Shown here piece by piece: positions 1-12,314 of a stretch of 64,000 nt of DNA; the stretch's first letter is position 1; each line of letters begins with the position of its first letter. The position numbers were made by a program, and so were the translations under genes. Source of the DNA: Moniliella sp. 'wahieum'. Lineage: Eukaryota > Basidiomycota > Moniliellomycetes > Moniliellales > Moniliellaceae. The stretch lies in NCBI GenBank assembly GCA_003971905.1, contig RSEE01000006.1, positions 310,001 through 374,000 on the forward strand, read 5' to 3'. The notes under the pieces were generated by a model. That model did not search any database. It was not told the origin of the DNA and saw nothing but the letters and a program-made list of their open reading frames with translations.

Positions 1-118
1 CCCGTGGCTCGGTCGGTGCCCTGGTTCCTGCGCCTGCACCATCAGTTTTTACCCAGGCAGCGTCACTTGCTTCTGTACCTTTTCCCAACCCTCGCCCGCC
101 CACGGATCAAAGGCCACC

Positions 119-1927
119 TCACTTGGCCCACGTGCCCTGTTGGGCCAAGAAGTGTTCGGAGCGGAGAAGCCGTGGTGTGGACGGGGCGACGCGACTTGGA
201 GCCGGAGGGGGCGTCGCGGCCTTGGCAGCAACGGGAGCGGGACGGACAGGCACGGTACGTCCCTCCCGTTCTTCCTCCTTATCCTTCTTCTTAGGGCTGC
301 GCAAGAGACGGGAAAGGAACTTTCTTTCTTGGGGGAGCCGGGAGCCGTATGGGGTGGGGTAGCCGGCCGAACGGGGGCCGACCGAACGGGACTAGCAGGC
401 CGGTGCGGTGAAGGTGTCCGTGTGGGTGCGGCTGCGATGCTGGTGGCGGTGCCAGCGGCGGTTGCCGCACATAGGCAGGCGGATTGGTCGGGGGAAGTAT
501 TTGCAGTCCTACCCGGAACGTTAGGTCACGGGCGTATTGCATCTCAAACTCTTGGCCCAAGAGCGTGGTCTGCCGAAGGGGAAAACGACGGTTGGTCTGT
601 ACCTTGTTCTTACCATTGTCGAGCCGAAGCTCAAAGTAGGTTTCAGCCTCGATCGGCAGCGATGCAGCCGCGGTAAAAAATCGACACGGAGAAACACTTT
701 GCCTGGGGGAAGCGGCGCCGACACGAGAGCCGAAGTCGAAACTGCAGCTGAAGCCGTAGACGGAGAGGCGGTGGCATCAGGCGATTCGGCGATTCCCATC
801 TGTCCCGTAAAAGTCAGTTCCTGCCACAAGGCAGGGGATCTCAACACGTACCATTTTGGTCGGGCTTCTCGCACGTGCAGGTGGACGGTAGGTATCGCGG
901 ATGGAGATCGTCTTTCGTTGGTGCATCTTATACTTGGGTCCTTGTTTCTGGATGCGGCTCAGCTCGCGTTGCAGGCCAAAGCCAAACTCTTTCTCAGCTG
1001 CGTCACCCAAACGGGGGAGGCTCGGTAGCTCGGCAACTGGTATCTGCCTTGTTTGTGTCTCAGGCAGTTGGACCTCGTCCATTTCGCCCTCCTCCAAATG
1101 AGCCGCTTCAGCTGGCATTTCGACCGTTTGAGGCGCCACTGTCGGTGGCTTGGCCGCGATTGGGGTCAACAACTCGGCCGAGCGGCTACACGGTGCCCGC
1201 CCTGCCTCCCGATGTGCCTCGGTGGGTTCATCAGCACGTCTGACACGAAAGAAGTGATAGAGGGAAGACAAAACTGGATGCGTCCTCGTCACCGTGCGCC
1301 CAGGGCAAGTCCAACCCTTTCCCAGCGTGCCCAAGCCCACCGATACACGCGGCGGGCGCGGGATCATGCGCTCGAGCGGACTGACGGGCGGTTCAAAGTG
1401 AGACACGCGGGAGGGACTAGGTTGGGGCGACCGTGTTTCCTCCCGCAGCTCGGGGACACGAGGGCGGGCCAGCATCGCGTGTGGCGTCCATACTGGTGTC
1501 CAAGGGAGGTGGCATGGGGCGACTGGGGGAATGGATGGGACGCAAGGGAGGGAAGAGGTCATGCGGGCAGCTTCTTCGTCAGCGGGTGTGCCATCGTCGT
1601 GGGACGCATCCAGTTGAGAGGAGAGGGAGGCGGTGCGATGAGGACGCCGTTGGCAGACCGAATGGGGGGTGGAGAAGTGGTAATGGACTGGGAAGAAGCA
1701 GTGGCAGAAGTGGCACAGCTGGACTCGAGATGGTACTCTTGCACGTCGTGTGTTTCGTCAAAAGTAACCGTCTTGCGACGGACCAGCGGGCGGTTGGTGC
1801 GGCGGCGGCGGCAAGGCAATGCCCAGGCCGATGCCGCGGGCTTGCGGGGGAGCCTGGCGCACCTGGAGCGCAGTCGGGTGGGTGGCCATGGGGATGGTGG
1901 GTGTGCAAGGGTGGTGTGTTCGCCCAA
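119..1927 (-). CDS. Proline-rich protein of unknown function
   Basis: I do not recognise this protein. It begins with an ATG at 1927 and reads leftwards through several frames, so the coding stretch is interrupted by small indels near 1560, 800, 550 and 300. The N-terminal third is rich in Pro, Arg and Ser and carries a short motif KTVTFDETHDVQEYH. A later, more ordered segment (about 940-1100) contains FGFGLQRELSRIQ followed by basic residues, which could be a short helical region. The tail is Lys/Glu-rich and then Pro/Ala-rich, and the exact stop is uncertain (about 119, or about 291 in another frame). No signal peptide or membrane segment is evident. It could be a cytoskeletal or septum-associated scaffold, but that is only a guess from composition. 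Confidence 0.4.
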
Positions 1928-2570
1928 AGAAAAAGGAGGTACAGAAGTTTAGGATGGTGGCCGTGGGTTGGCGTAGACTCTACCAGGGGGTGGACTCCTG
2001 TGGACTCTCACACGTCATCTCATCGATCATCATGCATCATGCATCAAGGGTGGGGGCACTGAAATACTGAAATCGGCATCACGTGATGGGGAGCCGTCGA
2101 TATATTGCTCCACTGGGCCAGACTGGCGGGGCGAAGAGGGCAGGCCTAGCAGGGACTAGCGCAGTGTCGGCGCTGCCCCCCTCCGCTCCTTCACCACAAG
2201 ATCTCAGATGGAAAGCAGAAGATGCGAGGTCTACGAGCCAGTGTCGGGCCCCAACGACGTACTGCGTCCCGAGTACCAGGTACTGAGTGAGGAGTGAATT
2301 ATACGACGGCCTCACATGCACCCTGACCCAGCCCCAGCCCCAGTCTCTGCCCAGCTCCCAAACGCATATGTTCGCCCCCCCAGCACAGTCAGGATAAACC
2401 CCACCAGGCTTGGCAATATCCTGTCTGCCCTCTGCCCTCCGCCTTCTCTTTTTGGCATGCCTCGCTCACCACAGGTGCATCCTCTGGCTACAACACCTGC
2501 ATACACATTACTGCCCTCCCCCTGTTTTTGCATCTTGGCGACCATCCCCCTCTCCCCCCACGCGCACATT

Positions 2571-2868
2571 CATGACCGCCACCTCTGCTGCGATGTCCCC
2601 ACCAAAGCATGACAACGACAACGACGGGGAGCCAGGACCCGGTCTTTGAACCCGCTTCAAGCAGCGCTTGTCCCAGGGCACCCGTTAAGTGCGCGCTCCG
2701 TCGGCCAGAACCAGATCGATGCCTATCGCCAACAACAGCTCCACCTCGATCCTCGTCCGGTTTTCCTGTGCGCCATCGAGCTCTCCGACACGCTCGACTC
2801 CAAGTCTCTGGGAACTGAGCATGCGGTCGGGGGTACCACCGGGCTGTCCCGTGTGCTCCAACCTCGGT
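2571..2868 (+). CDS. Possible small hypothetical protein
   Basis: Weak prediction. An ATG at 2571 opens a short frame with a hydrophilic, acidic stretch (KHDNDNDGEPGPGL). Right after it, another frame stays open to about 2868 with balanced composition and no low-complexity bias (DAYRQQQLHLDPRPVFLCA). Joining them needs one indel, which is common in this window. I recognise no family, and the C-terminal stop could differ. It could equally be untranslated sequence. Confidence 0.2.
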
Positions 2869-3229
2869 GACGCCCATGTGGATCAGCGCAGGTGGGTCGA
2901 AAGAACCAACCGTGAGCCAGTACCCGTGGTCCCTTCCATTGATTCCAAAGTGGCGACGGTGCCTACTACAGGTACACACAACAACAGCCTCGTTTAATGA
3001 AGGGCCGGTGCATGGCTCTCCTTTAACCGAAGCGCCCTCTTATATCTCCTCCCGGGATGCTCCCCACGGGAGAAGGTAAGGTAAGGGTATATGTGGGCGT
3101 GGTGATCTCAACAACCAACAGCCTAGAACATTGATCACCGCCGCTTTGCATTCTCTCTGTTATGTCGGACCTCTAATTCCTTCCCCCACAAAGCGTTCTT
3201 GTTGGCACAAAAGGCTCCTCTACTTTGAC

Positions 3230-3350
3230 GGGCCTCTCCCTCATTTCCTTTTCGGACCTTTCATGGTTCCCTTTTATTAATACGGATCTTTTTTCTCACG
3301 GACCTTTCCCTACGGACCTTTCCGTGACGGACCTATTTCTCTTCCGGCTC
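3230..3350. repeat. Irregular ACGGACCTTTC repeat
   Basis: The words GACGGGCCTCTCC, TTCGGACCTTTC, ACGGATCTTT, ACGGACCTTTCC, ACGGACCTTTCC and ACGGACCTATTTC follow each other at spacings of about 15-25 bases. This is a degenerate short tandem repeat in a non-coding stretch. I cannot tie it to a known element. Confidence 0.45.
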
Positions 3351-4939
3351 TTTGATCATTTCTACTGCCTTTTCCTTCCTTCGGCTTTGCAGACGCCCTG
3401 TAAATTGATTTTGGGCGCACGTAATGTATAATGGACAAACCCTTGGATGGTCAATCGGAGCCACGTACTATTACGTTAGGTCCTGTGCTTCATATCCTGG
3501 TTGAACCGAGCCGCGTCGAGGCAAGAGAGAGAGCCCCTAGTTTGGGTGACTGTCTGCGTGCAAAGGCCGCAGTTCAGATCCGAGGTAGGTGCCGCGTACG
3601 TAGGTCGTCAGACCAATTGAAAAGGGGCCAAGGAACTCCGGGGTAACGCGGTAATAATCAGACGGTGAGTCCTAATGAAGAGCACCAAGCGCTACTGAGA
3701 GTAACCGCGGTTCGCAGTGTAATCGACGTGCGTCGTAAATTCATAAGTGTGGTAGAAGGCGGAATATAATGTGTAACTGTTGGGTGAACATCAGGAGGGA
3801 CAGGGACAGGATGGTCGATAAGAACCACAGTTAGCAAGCCTTTTTTTAGACAGGGCTGCTTATATACAGAAGGAACCAGGCCACGAGTGCCTCATGGCAG
3901 GTATAAACAACAGAATGTAGGGATCTTTCCAGAGAGGTAAGACTAACGCCCCGTGCTCTAAAAGGCGCTGAACCTGCGTGCCTAATCGGGCGCAGCAGGA
4001 AGGGCTCTGCCAAGACTGGACTCGATGAGATCGATGAGCGCTGAGCCTCAGCTCTCAGGCTGAGCACAAAAAGCATCGCACCACAATGCGCCCATGGCGG
4101 GGCCGCGGATGATATCCGCAGCATGGATAAGGTGTCCGCAGGCTCTCTCTCGCCAGTCTAACGGGACTGACGTGTGTTTGGACGAGATGTCCACGACATA
4201 CGGGCTCAGCGTCCTGAGATAACCGGAGCGCCCGTAACACGTTTTGTGTTTTGCTTCTGTTTGTGCTGTTGTCAGAGACTCTTTTCAGAATATATTGCCC
4301 TCGTTGTGGCGTTTCTTTCTTTCGTCAAGGCAGCTCTGCTTTTGCACATGGTGTTGTTGATGCAATTCATGACTGCGTGGTGATTGCGTTGTTGTATAGA
4401 CGGGAGGAACACAGCTTAGTTGGTTGGCAAGAAATGGAAGAACAACGCTTGGCTGGCTCGCCAATTTATATTTGTCCCTCTAAATTCAATAGTGTGGCAG
4501 ACACTAGTCACTAGTAGTCACTAGGCACTAGTCAGCTATAGTCCGGCCGTACTGTGAAAAAAAAGCATGTGCGCCCCACGGGCACAAACCGACTTGAGGA
4601 AGCAGATGATCGATGACGCCGAGCCCGATGAGTTCGGGGTGGCCCCCTCGTCCATCGAGCCCTCGGTCTGAGGCTGGGAGCGCCGGCAGAAGAAAAATTC
4701 ATCCGCTGGGCAGCACGGGGCAGCCGAACTTTAGGGCCCGTTCGATCGGACCAGTGCAAATCACATCACCCACACTCACGGACTTCCGCCGACCCGCCGC
4801 CTGCCGCCACACTTGCTCCGCGCAGAGGCTGTGCTGCTGAGCTCAGCCACCAGCCCGCAGTGGCTGCTGGGCAGAATGTTGGTGGCGGCCGCGCAAAGGC
4901 TCCCACCACCACCTCCTTGTCTTCTGCCGCTCGCCCACC

Positions 4940-7721
4940 ATGGCGTCTTGCGGCGCACCGGTGGCGGTGGCCACGTACTACCACACCTCCCTCATCACCC
5001 ACACCCTCTCCGCCCCATCCTCTCCTGCCCAGACGTCTGCCGCGCCGAGCAGCAGCTCGTACGTGTCCTTCTCTTCCTCCCCTCCCCTCCCCTCCCGCCA
5101 GCAGCTCGCTGACTCTGCCACCCCTCTTCCGCTTTTCCTCCGCTCCTGCATCCACTCCGGCCTCCGCTTCTGCCTCCGCTTCTGCATCCACTTCTGCCTC
5201 CGCGTCTGTCCCTGCGTCCCTTCACCTGCATCCACATCCACCCCCACGTCGTCTGCTCCCCCCACCTCCACGCGCCCCACATCCATCCTTGGCACCTCAT
5301 CTTCCCCCACCTCCAGCCAGCCCACCACGTCGTCCCAGCACACCACCTCCGAGCAACCCACGACTTCGTCCCAACCCACAACATCGTCTCAACCTACAAC
5401 TTCATCCCAACCCACAACATCGTCCCAACCTACGACATCGTCCAACCTACGACCCGTCTCAACCTACATCCTCGTCCCAGCCCACCACCTCATCTCAGCC
5501 CACTACCTCGGAGCGACCCACAACATCGTCTCAACCCACGACATCGTCTCAGCCCACGACGTCCAGCCAGCCCACTACCTCGTCTCACCCCACTACGTCC
5601 AACCAGCCAACTACCTCGTCTCAACCCACTACGTCCAGCCAGCCAACTACCTCTCAGCGTCCTACTACTTCTCAACAGCCTACCACTTCGCATCAGCCTA
5701 CCACTTCGCAGCAGCCCACCACTTCGCAACAGCCAACCACTTCACAACGTCCCACCACATCCCAAGAGCCTACCACATCCCAAGAGCCCACCACGTCCCG
5801 GCGGCCTACCACGTCCCAAGAGCCTACCACCTCGCAACAGCCCACCACCTCGCAACGGCCTACCACCTCGCAACAGCCTACCACCTCACAGCGGCCCACG
5901 ACCTCTGTCCAGCCTACCTCGACCCCAGTACCGGTGATGGGGATGGCAGTGGGAATGGAAATACCTCTGAGGAGAGGAACGACCTCAGGCGGCAACGGGG
6001 GACAAACATCTAATGGCAATGGAGGAGACACTACTTCCGATGGCAACGGGGGGCAGACGTCTACTCGTGGGGAAGCGGAGACCGAACGTCTACCGGAGAT
6101 GGCACGGGCAACACCTCCGCTGACAATGGCGGAAGCTCGGGGCGGGTCCAACACAACAATGGTTCGGGTTCAGGATCGAACAACAATAATCGTCGTGCTC
6201 CTGCACCCACTCCCTGGCTTGGGGCCCGCCGGACTGTTCAGATTAATCCGCGGGCCGACAGTATTTCTGTTGAGACCACCTTGGTACCGTATACCACGAT
6301 CTTCTCTACTCCCTCCTGCACTACAGTGAGCGGGCAAATCGTCACGGAAACCCTCACGGCGTCAGCTGCACTTCCCTCTGGCGCAAGTGTAGAAACACTT
6401 ACCTCGGTCGTTGTTGTCCCCGGAACGACTATTCCTGGGGTCACAACGATTAATCCCTCAACCGAGGTTGACCTCTACAGCCGTCGTCGTGGATGGTGGG
6501 GGTGGTAAGGGTGGAAAAGGTGGCAAGGGAGACCCACAACAGGGAGGGCTTGCCGATGGCGGTAGTGGGGGCAATGGGAACCACTCTTCAAACGCAGGTG
6601 CGATTGCGGGTGGCACGGTGGGCGGAGTGCCGGGGCTGCGATCCTCTTGTTGCTTTTGCTACTTGTTTGGCGTAAGCGCTCGCGCAACCGCATCGCCGAT
6701 GCCGATGCTGCTGCCCTGGCCAACTTCGATGATAAGGATCAGCCCCGTGGACCGTTTGGTAAGGCGATCGCCGCCCTTGGCTTCCGTCGCCCACATGCAC
6801 GGTTAGACCGTCTCTTTGCTCCTGCGGGTGTTACGGGGAGTTCAGGGCATGGCCACGACCCCTACCTCGACGAGGAAGAGGATGAACCTGGCACGGGAGG
6901 CCGGGAAATGGAATCTACGGCGGCTGCACCTGCTGCTCACGGAGCAAATGACGTTGAGGCCAACGTATCGGAACCCCACTGGAGTGCACTCTATGGCCCC
7001 GGCGCCGATCCATACAGTTCCGAGGGCCATTACCCCCAAGACCCGGCTTTGGCTGCGCAGGGTCAGCAGCTGGGAGAGTATGCTGGCTGGAATGGAGACG
7101 TGGGTGCAGAGCAAATGTATGGGCAAGGTAACCCGTATACTGCCGGGCAGTACTACCCTCCCCCAGTCAATGGCGACCAGACGCTGCCTTCCTCGCTTCT
7201 GCTCCTGAAGCACAAGCAGGGCCGTTTGCCGATCCTCAGTATGGGGCGGTCCCTTCGCACGAGTCGCGCTCTCCCCACTCACTGGACCACCTGCTGGATC
7301 GAGACGATGGGCTAACCTCGTTAGCGCAAGGGGGCATCTCCCTGACTCTGACCGGCCTGGGGCAGCCCCCGCGTCGCTGTCGGGGAGTTTGGTATCGTCT
7401 GTACCGGCCGACAAGGACGGGTAGTGCAGCCGTCTGCGCCCCCTCGTCCTTCCATCCTCCCTCGGGCGATGCAGCTCGATGTGTTTCGCTGACAGCGTCC
7501 ATCTCTGACTTGGACCACCACTCACCGCGGGAAAGTATGTTGCTAGCGGCTCTCATTCCCATTCCCATTCCCACTCCAACTCGGACACACGCGACCCCTT
7601 GGACTCGACCCCAGCCGCCCTGGCGCAATCCGAGCGTTCTGCGTTGCTTCCTACCTCGAGCTCGGCCTCGCCTCCGGGCTACGACCACTATCCAACCCGC
7701 TATGGCCACTTGGACCACTGA
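4940..7721 (+). CDS. Mid2-like single-pass cell-wall sensor with Thr/Ser/Pro mucin repeats
   Basis: Likely a type I plasma-membrane mucin of the Mid2/Wsc stress-sensor kind. A Ser/Ala-rich stretch (5110-5215) is followed by about 35 copies of a PTTSSQ/PTTSQQ-type unit (5330-5920), which would be heavily O-mannosylated. Then come Gly/Asn-rich spacers, a Thr/Val-rich segment (6280-6470), a Gly/Lys linker, and a membrane segment near 6600-6680: small residues (GAIAGGTVGGV) running into seven leucines and a stop-transfer WRKRSR. The cytoplasmic tail is acidic, then Gly/Tyr/Pro-rich, then SHSHSHSHS, and ends LDH-stop at 7721. Frame changes near 5218, 5440, 6060 and 6480 look like homopolymer indels. 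The start is uncertain: 4940 is an ATG, but no clean signal peptide follows, so an upstream exon is possible. Confidence 0.65.
5330..5930 (+). repeat. 15-18 bp coding minisatellite (PTTSSQ / PTTSQQ)
   Basis: A tandem array of a unit like CCCACCACCTCGTCCCAG encodes Pro-Thr-Thr-Ser plus Ser/Gln/Glu/Arg. Units drift from PTTSSQ at the 5' end to PTTSQQ, PTTSQE and PTTSQR at the 3' end. It is the ectodomain stalk of the Mid2-like gene and is prone to length change. Confidence 0.9.
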
Positions 7722-8131
7722 TTATGCCCCAATGACCATGCCTTTTCCCCTTTTGCTTTTCATGTTGCGTACTGTTCCGCCTCGCTTTTGCACTTCTCGT
7801 CTCGCCTCTGTCTATTCTGTCCTGGGGTCTGTTCGTGTTTATGTCATCGTTTCATCTTTGCCGCCAATGCTACTTGGTCTGCTGCCTCTTCTTCTGCCGA
7901 CAGACCATGTTCTGTTCCCAAGGTTATGCTATCCACAGGTCGTCCATCGTTTCTCCTAGTAGTTACCGCCTTTGTACATTTGCGTGCTTCTTCAGAGAGT
8001 GCATGCATAGTGAAAAGATACCAGGAAGATGGGAGGAATACAGAGGCAATCATGCGGCCTTGCACAGGCCTTTTTCGGAGCGGTAGGGAAAGGGAAAGGG
8101 AAAAAGAGACAAAGAGGTAAGGGGAGGAAAG
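7722..8131. other. Convergent 3' region
   Basis: About 410 bp between the 3' ends of the Mid2-like gene (+) and eEF3 (-). It is T-rich on the + strand and contains no gene that I can support. It presumably holds both 3' UTRs and terminators. Confidence 0.4.
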
Positions 8132-11100
8132 CTAAGCGTCGTCGTCCGTATCGGGCTCGCGCTCGCCGCCTCGATGAGCCACTTGGCTTACGCAACCGGC
8201 GGCGTTCTTCCTGTGCCTTCTTCTCGTTACGGGTCATCTTTTTCTTTTGGGAGCCTTGGCCTTGAGCTTGTCATGTCGTCTCCCTTCTCCTCGTCACTGG
8301 GGATCGGGGTGCCATGGCCGAAGGGGCGGCGAGGCGAGCGGAGTGCCAGCCTTGCTGGCCAGGCGGCTGGCAGCCGGGGTGGTCAATGGGGGTGGTGCCG
8401 TCGGGCGTTTCGGCGCCTTCCTCACCAAGCGCGAATCGTCAATCGCAACCTTGGTCTTGCTTGTGATCTGACCATTGTCCACGTTCCAGATCTCCGAGCA
8501 AAGAGCCGTGACAAACTCCATGTTGTGGCTGATCAGACCACCGCGCCCGACCACTCCTTGATTGCGACGGCCAAGCCACCGAGCGTGTCGCGGTCCAAAT
8601 AGTTCGTCGGTCGTCCAGCACCAACACTTGGGGCTTGTTCCACAGAGCGGCAGCCAGCACCACCTTGACCTTTTGACGCCGGACAGGCCCGCCATCTGGT
8701 GGTGCTCGCAATCTCGCCGTTCAGTCCTACTGCCTCGAGGTGCTTGCGGATCTCCTTCTGGCTCAAGTCGCGGGCACCGCACCCTCACGAGACGACTCAA
8801 AGTCGTCAAATTGCTGTACGAGCTTGGTAAAGCCCAACTCAATCAGCCGCTCGCGCGGAATCCACGTGTTGAACTGTGCTGCAGGACCCTGCCATTTCAC
8901 CTCGTACTGGAACGATTTCTTCAACTTGGCCCGCCCCACCAGGAAATCCACCCGCCGCGTCTCGCCCGTCTTGCTCGTGATTGGCACGGCCATCTGCGCT
9001 CCTCCTCAGACGTCATCTTGCGCGTCGCCTTCTCCGTCAGCTCGCGGTCCGAGCCAGACTGGAAACGCCAGTAATGTATTGGATCGGAGTCTTTTCCAAG
9101 TGCTGCTCCAAGTGGTGGAAGGCATGCTGGGCCATCATGGCCACACGCAAAGCCGGGTGCTTTTCCACCTTGCCCTCTTGCGGCACCACCTCCCCCGTCA
9201 AGCACTTGATCAACGTCGACTTGCCCGCCCCGTTGGGGCCCAACACACCAATCCGGCTCGACAGGCTAACAGCGGCCGAGGCGTGCGAGATGGAGGGCTT
9301 CTTCATCCCTGGGTAGGTATACGTCACGTCGGACAGTTTGAGAATGGTGCGTGTATGGCTGCGCACACCCATCAGGTGCCCTGGCTCGGGGAAGCTGAAC
9401 TTGACAACCGACGCGTTGAGCGAGTAGAACGTCTTGGCCTCGGGCTTCTTCTCGACAAAGTCGGACAGGTTGCCCTTGTAGTACTTGATTTTCTTGTTTT
9501 CGTAGTGCATAATGTCCGTGCACACATTGTCCAAGAATCCCGAGTCGTGGGAGACGGTGAGGACAGTGATGTTTTGTTGGACACGAGGTAGTTCTCCAGC
9601 CAGGCGACCGAACCGACATCCAAGTGGTTCGTCGGCTCATCTAGAAGAAGAATGTCGGCACCCACCAGCATCGCACGCGCCAGCTCCAACTTCATCTTCC
9701 ATCCACCCGAAAGAGCCAACGGGATGCGTCTGGCGCTCATCGTCAAACCCAACGTCCCGCAACGCCTGCGCCACCTCGGCCTCGGGCTTGCCTTCAATCC
9801 CCTTGGAGTGCAGCACAAACGGCAAGATTGGCACACTGCCATCTTCGCCCTGCAGCGAGTGCTCCACCATGATCGTGCGCAGCACATCTTGGGTCGGGTA
9901 TCCCTCCACCTTGCCGTCCCGCATGGCCTTGAGCAGCGTCGACTTGCCCGATCCGTTCGTGGCCACAATACCGTAGCGGTGGCCACGGTGCAGACGCAGG
10001 GTGGTGGTTAAGCAGAAGCAGACCACCGTACGCAAGGGAGAACTGGATGTTGCACAACTGCTCCCCCTCGATATCTTCGTCGTCTTCTTCCTCTTTGCCG
10101 TACTTGGCCTCGTCCAAGGCAACGTAGTGCTTGCGCAGCGCATCGCACACATCCTCGGCCTTGGCGGCGTCCCCCAAAAGACGCCGCAACACGGGCAGGA
10201 CATAAGTTTCCTTCCATGCAGCCTCGTACACGATCCGCTTGGCCGACAGACGTGCAATCACGTTGGCCAAGTACTGGATCCCAACCTGGGCCCACTTGTC
10301 GGCCGCCAGCGGGCCTTCCGGCATGACTGGCGTCAGCTGGGCCACGATCGTGTCCACAGCTGCCTTTTGGGCTTGGGCAAACTCCTCGGCTTTGCTCTCG
10401 GGCCCTTCTCGGCTCCAGCACCTTCCAGGTCCTTCAGTGCAGCATGCAACGTGTCCAGCGCTGACTTGGCGTGTTCCCGTACCTCCGGGAAGGAGGCCGT
10501 GTCGTAGATCCGCTGCACGCCAGGTGTGAGAGCAGGAGGAAACGTGCGGCCTCGCGTGGGTCGCGCACCAGCTTGCACAGGTTCTCAACCACAATTACCG
10601 TGCTGCGCTGCACGGTCTGGTTGCGCTCGTTAAGCGCACGCGACAACAGCGGTACCATCACCGCCAATGCCGGGCCCGTCACCTCGGCCACAAAGGTGGT
10701 CGAACTCAATTTCTTGATGCACTGCGGCACCGTGTCGGGCTTGTTCATGCACCCCACCAAGTCGGGGATGAAAGGGCGGAGATCGTTGTTTTCCAACGTG
10801 TTCTGGCACACCTTGGTCGCCGTCTTGACAGCCTGCTTAGAGATCTGGAGGACGGAGACAGGATAGGGTTAGGACAGGTCGATGGAGGAGGCCAAAGGAA
10901 ACAGGCTGAACATACCTCGGCCTTGGTTTCGTGCATTGAGTGGGTTAGAACAGGAATCAGGTCTTCCAGCACCTCACCAATTTGTTCCGAGTCGGCCTCA
11001 GACAGGCGCGAGAGCAACTTTAGCGTTCCCACTTGGTCTGCCACTTGGGTGCACCGTCCTTCAAGATCGAGTAGAGGCGGGTGAGCACGTCGGGTGCGCC

Positions 11101-11678
11101 CTCGGGGGGCACAAGAGACAAGGGCCGAAGTGGCATGTTCGGCCGCCTCACGGACCGAGTCGGATTTGTCAGCGTACAAGTCGAGGGCGGGCGGAAGCAG
11201 GTCCATCAGCCACGGCTCGGCACCCAGCGCAAACGGTTCAGCGTTCTTCCCCGCACACTTGTAAGCAATGGTCTGCAGCGCAACTGCCGAAGCCTCGCGC
11301 TCCAGCGCCGACTTTTTGTTCGTCGAGGCAGCCAGGAGGAGGCAGTGATCCCCTCGGCGTCGAGGACGCGCAGTCCGCGCTCGTTGATGTAGGCTGCCAG
11401 AGCATCGGCGCCAACGGGGCCTCCTCGGACGAAGCAGTGTAAAGCGTGCGGAGCAAGGGTTGGACCTCGGGCGCAGCAAGCTCAGCGGCCTTGCCATCGC
11501 CCTTGGGATCGGCCTTCTTGGGAGCAGCAGAATGCGCGGCGCCGGCGCGGGAAGGCTTGGCGGTCGCCGCCGCCGCACTCAGTGACCCCCCACGGCCGCT
11601 GGAGTGGATATGCATCCCTCCTCCCTGGGGGTTGAATGAGGACGCGCTCGCCGACAGAGGCTTGCTGGGAGGCGCCAT
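8132..11678 (-). CDS. TEF3: Translation elongation factor eEF3
   Basis: Fungal eEF3, the ribosome-bound ATPase of the ABC-F-like class that helps release E-site tRNA. It starts at ATG 11678 with a low-complexity Ser/Ala/Lys extension of about 55 residues not present in yeast eEF3. HEAT repeats follow (11450-10300). Two ABC domains are clear: the first has the Walker A GSGKST near 9950 and a Walker [12 protein letters not shown] near 9640, and the second has [11 protein letters not shown] near 9220 and SHNMEF near 8520. A basic tail ([17 protein letters not shown]) and an acidic DTDDDA end close the protein at 8132. One intron is clear at about 10842-10916 (GTATGT...CCTCCAG). The frame changes near 11415, 11330, 11060, 10550, 10400, 10005, 9575, 8690 and 8190. 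In an essential gene these are best read as sequence errors. Confidence 0.95.
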
Positions 11679-12083
11679 GGGGGTGGAGGTGGAGGTGGAA
11701 GGGTGGAGATGGGGAGCACGGGTGGATGGGTTCCCTTTTTTTTCGTTTCCACGCCGGCCGCAACGCAAAAAATTTCAGCCGACACTGGCGCTGCGCCGGG
11801 GAATGCCCCCGTGCCCCTGGGCGCCTCCGCACCGCTCCGGCCAGCCGGAACGCAATCTGAACCAACCGGCAATCAGTCACCAGTCATCGCCAACCCTCGG
11901 ATCCTTGCGCCCACGCGCTTTTTCCCATCCCGCCTCCATCTACTTGCCGCATTTCCTCGCGTCTGCCTTCGCTCATCGACCCTAACGAGCTGGGCTGATC
12001 TATATGCGCACATCGCTTCCGCACCATCCTGTGCATACGCCTTTGCTTTGCCCCTCATCGAAAAAAGCACCGTCAAAAACGGT

Positions 12084-12314
12084 TTAGGTCATGCGCACCA
12101 ACTGCGCCAGCTGAGCGCGGACCCAAGGTGTGTCCTCCAGACGGTAAACAAACGTCGACTGGTTAACGCCGATGCATGTGCGCTCATTGGCCAGCTGGTG
12201 CACCAGATGCACGCCGGCACCCAAATCCGGATCAGTCTTGCGTACACGCACCTGTACTGGCTCCATGGCGGGGGTGGTGAACTGGAAAACGTAGGTGTAG
12301 TACTCTGACGACAT
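12084..12314 (-). CDS. Small hypothetical protein, 76 residues
   Basis: A clean single-frame protein of 76 residues with an ATG at 12314 and a stop at 12084. It starts MSSEYYTYVFQFTTP and has a mixed, soluble-looking composition with alternating polar and hydrophobic residues, unlike the low-complexity false frames nearby. No signal peptide or membrane segment is visible. It lies about 400 bp upstream of the eEF3 start on the same strand. I do not recognise the family; a small beta-rich fold is plausible but unproven. Confidence 0.45.
   Translation of the reverse strand: MSSEYYTYVFQFTTPAMEPVQVRVRKTDPDLGAGVHLVHQLANERTCIGVNQSTFVYRLEDTPWVRAQLAQLVRMT

Larger units (their letters stand above)
1928..4900. 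other. Long stretch with little recognisable coding
   Basis: About 3 kb between the first gene and the Mid2-like gene. One weak coding candidate lies at about 2571-2868 (+): an ATG-started peptide, acidic near its N-terminus, that continues in a second frame with a segment containing QNQIDAYRQQQLHLDPRPVF; I cannot name it. From 3230 to 3350 an irregular repeat of the type ACGGACCTTTC recurs. From 3430 to 4550 the base composition is more even and I see no convincing open frame, tRNA or known ncRNA. Confidence 0.3.
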
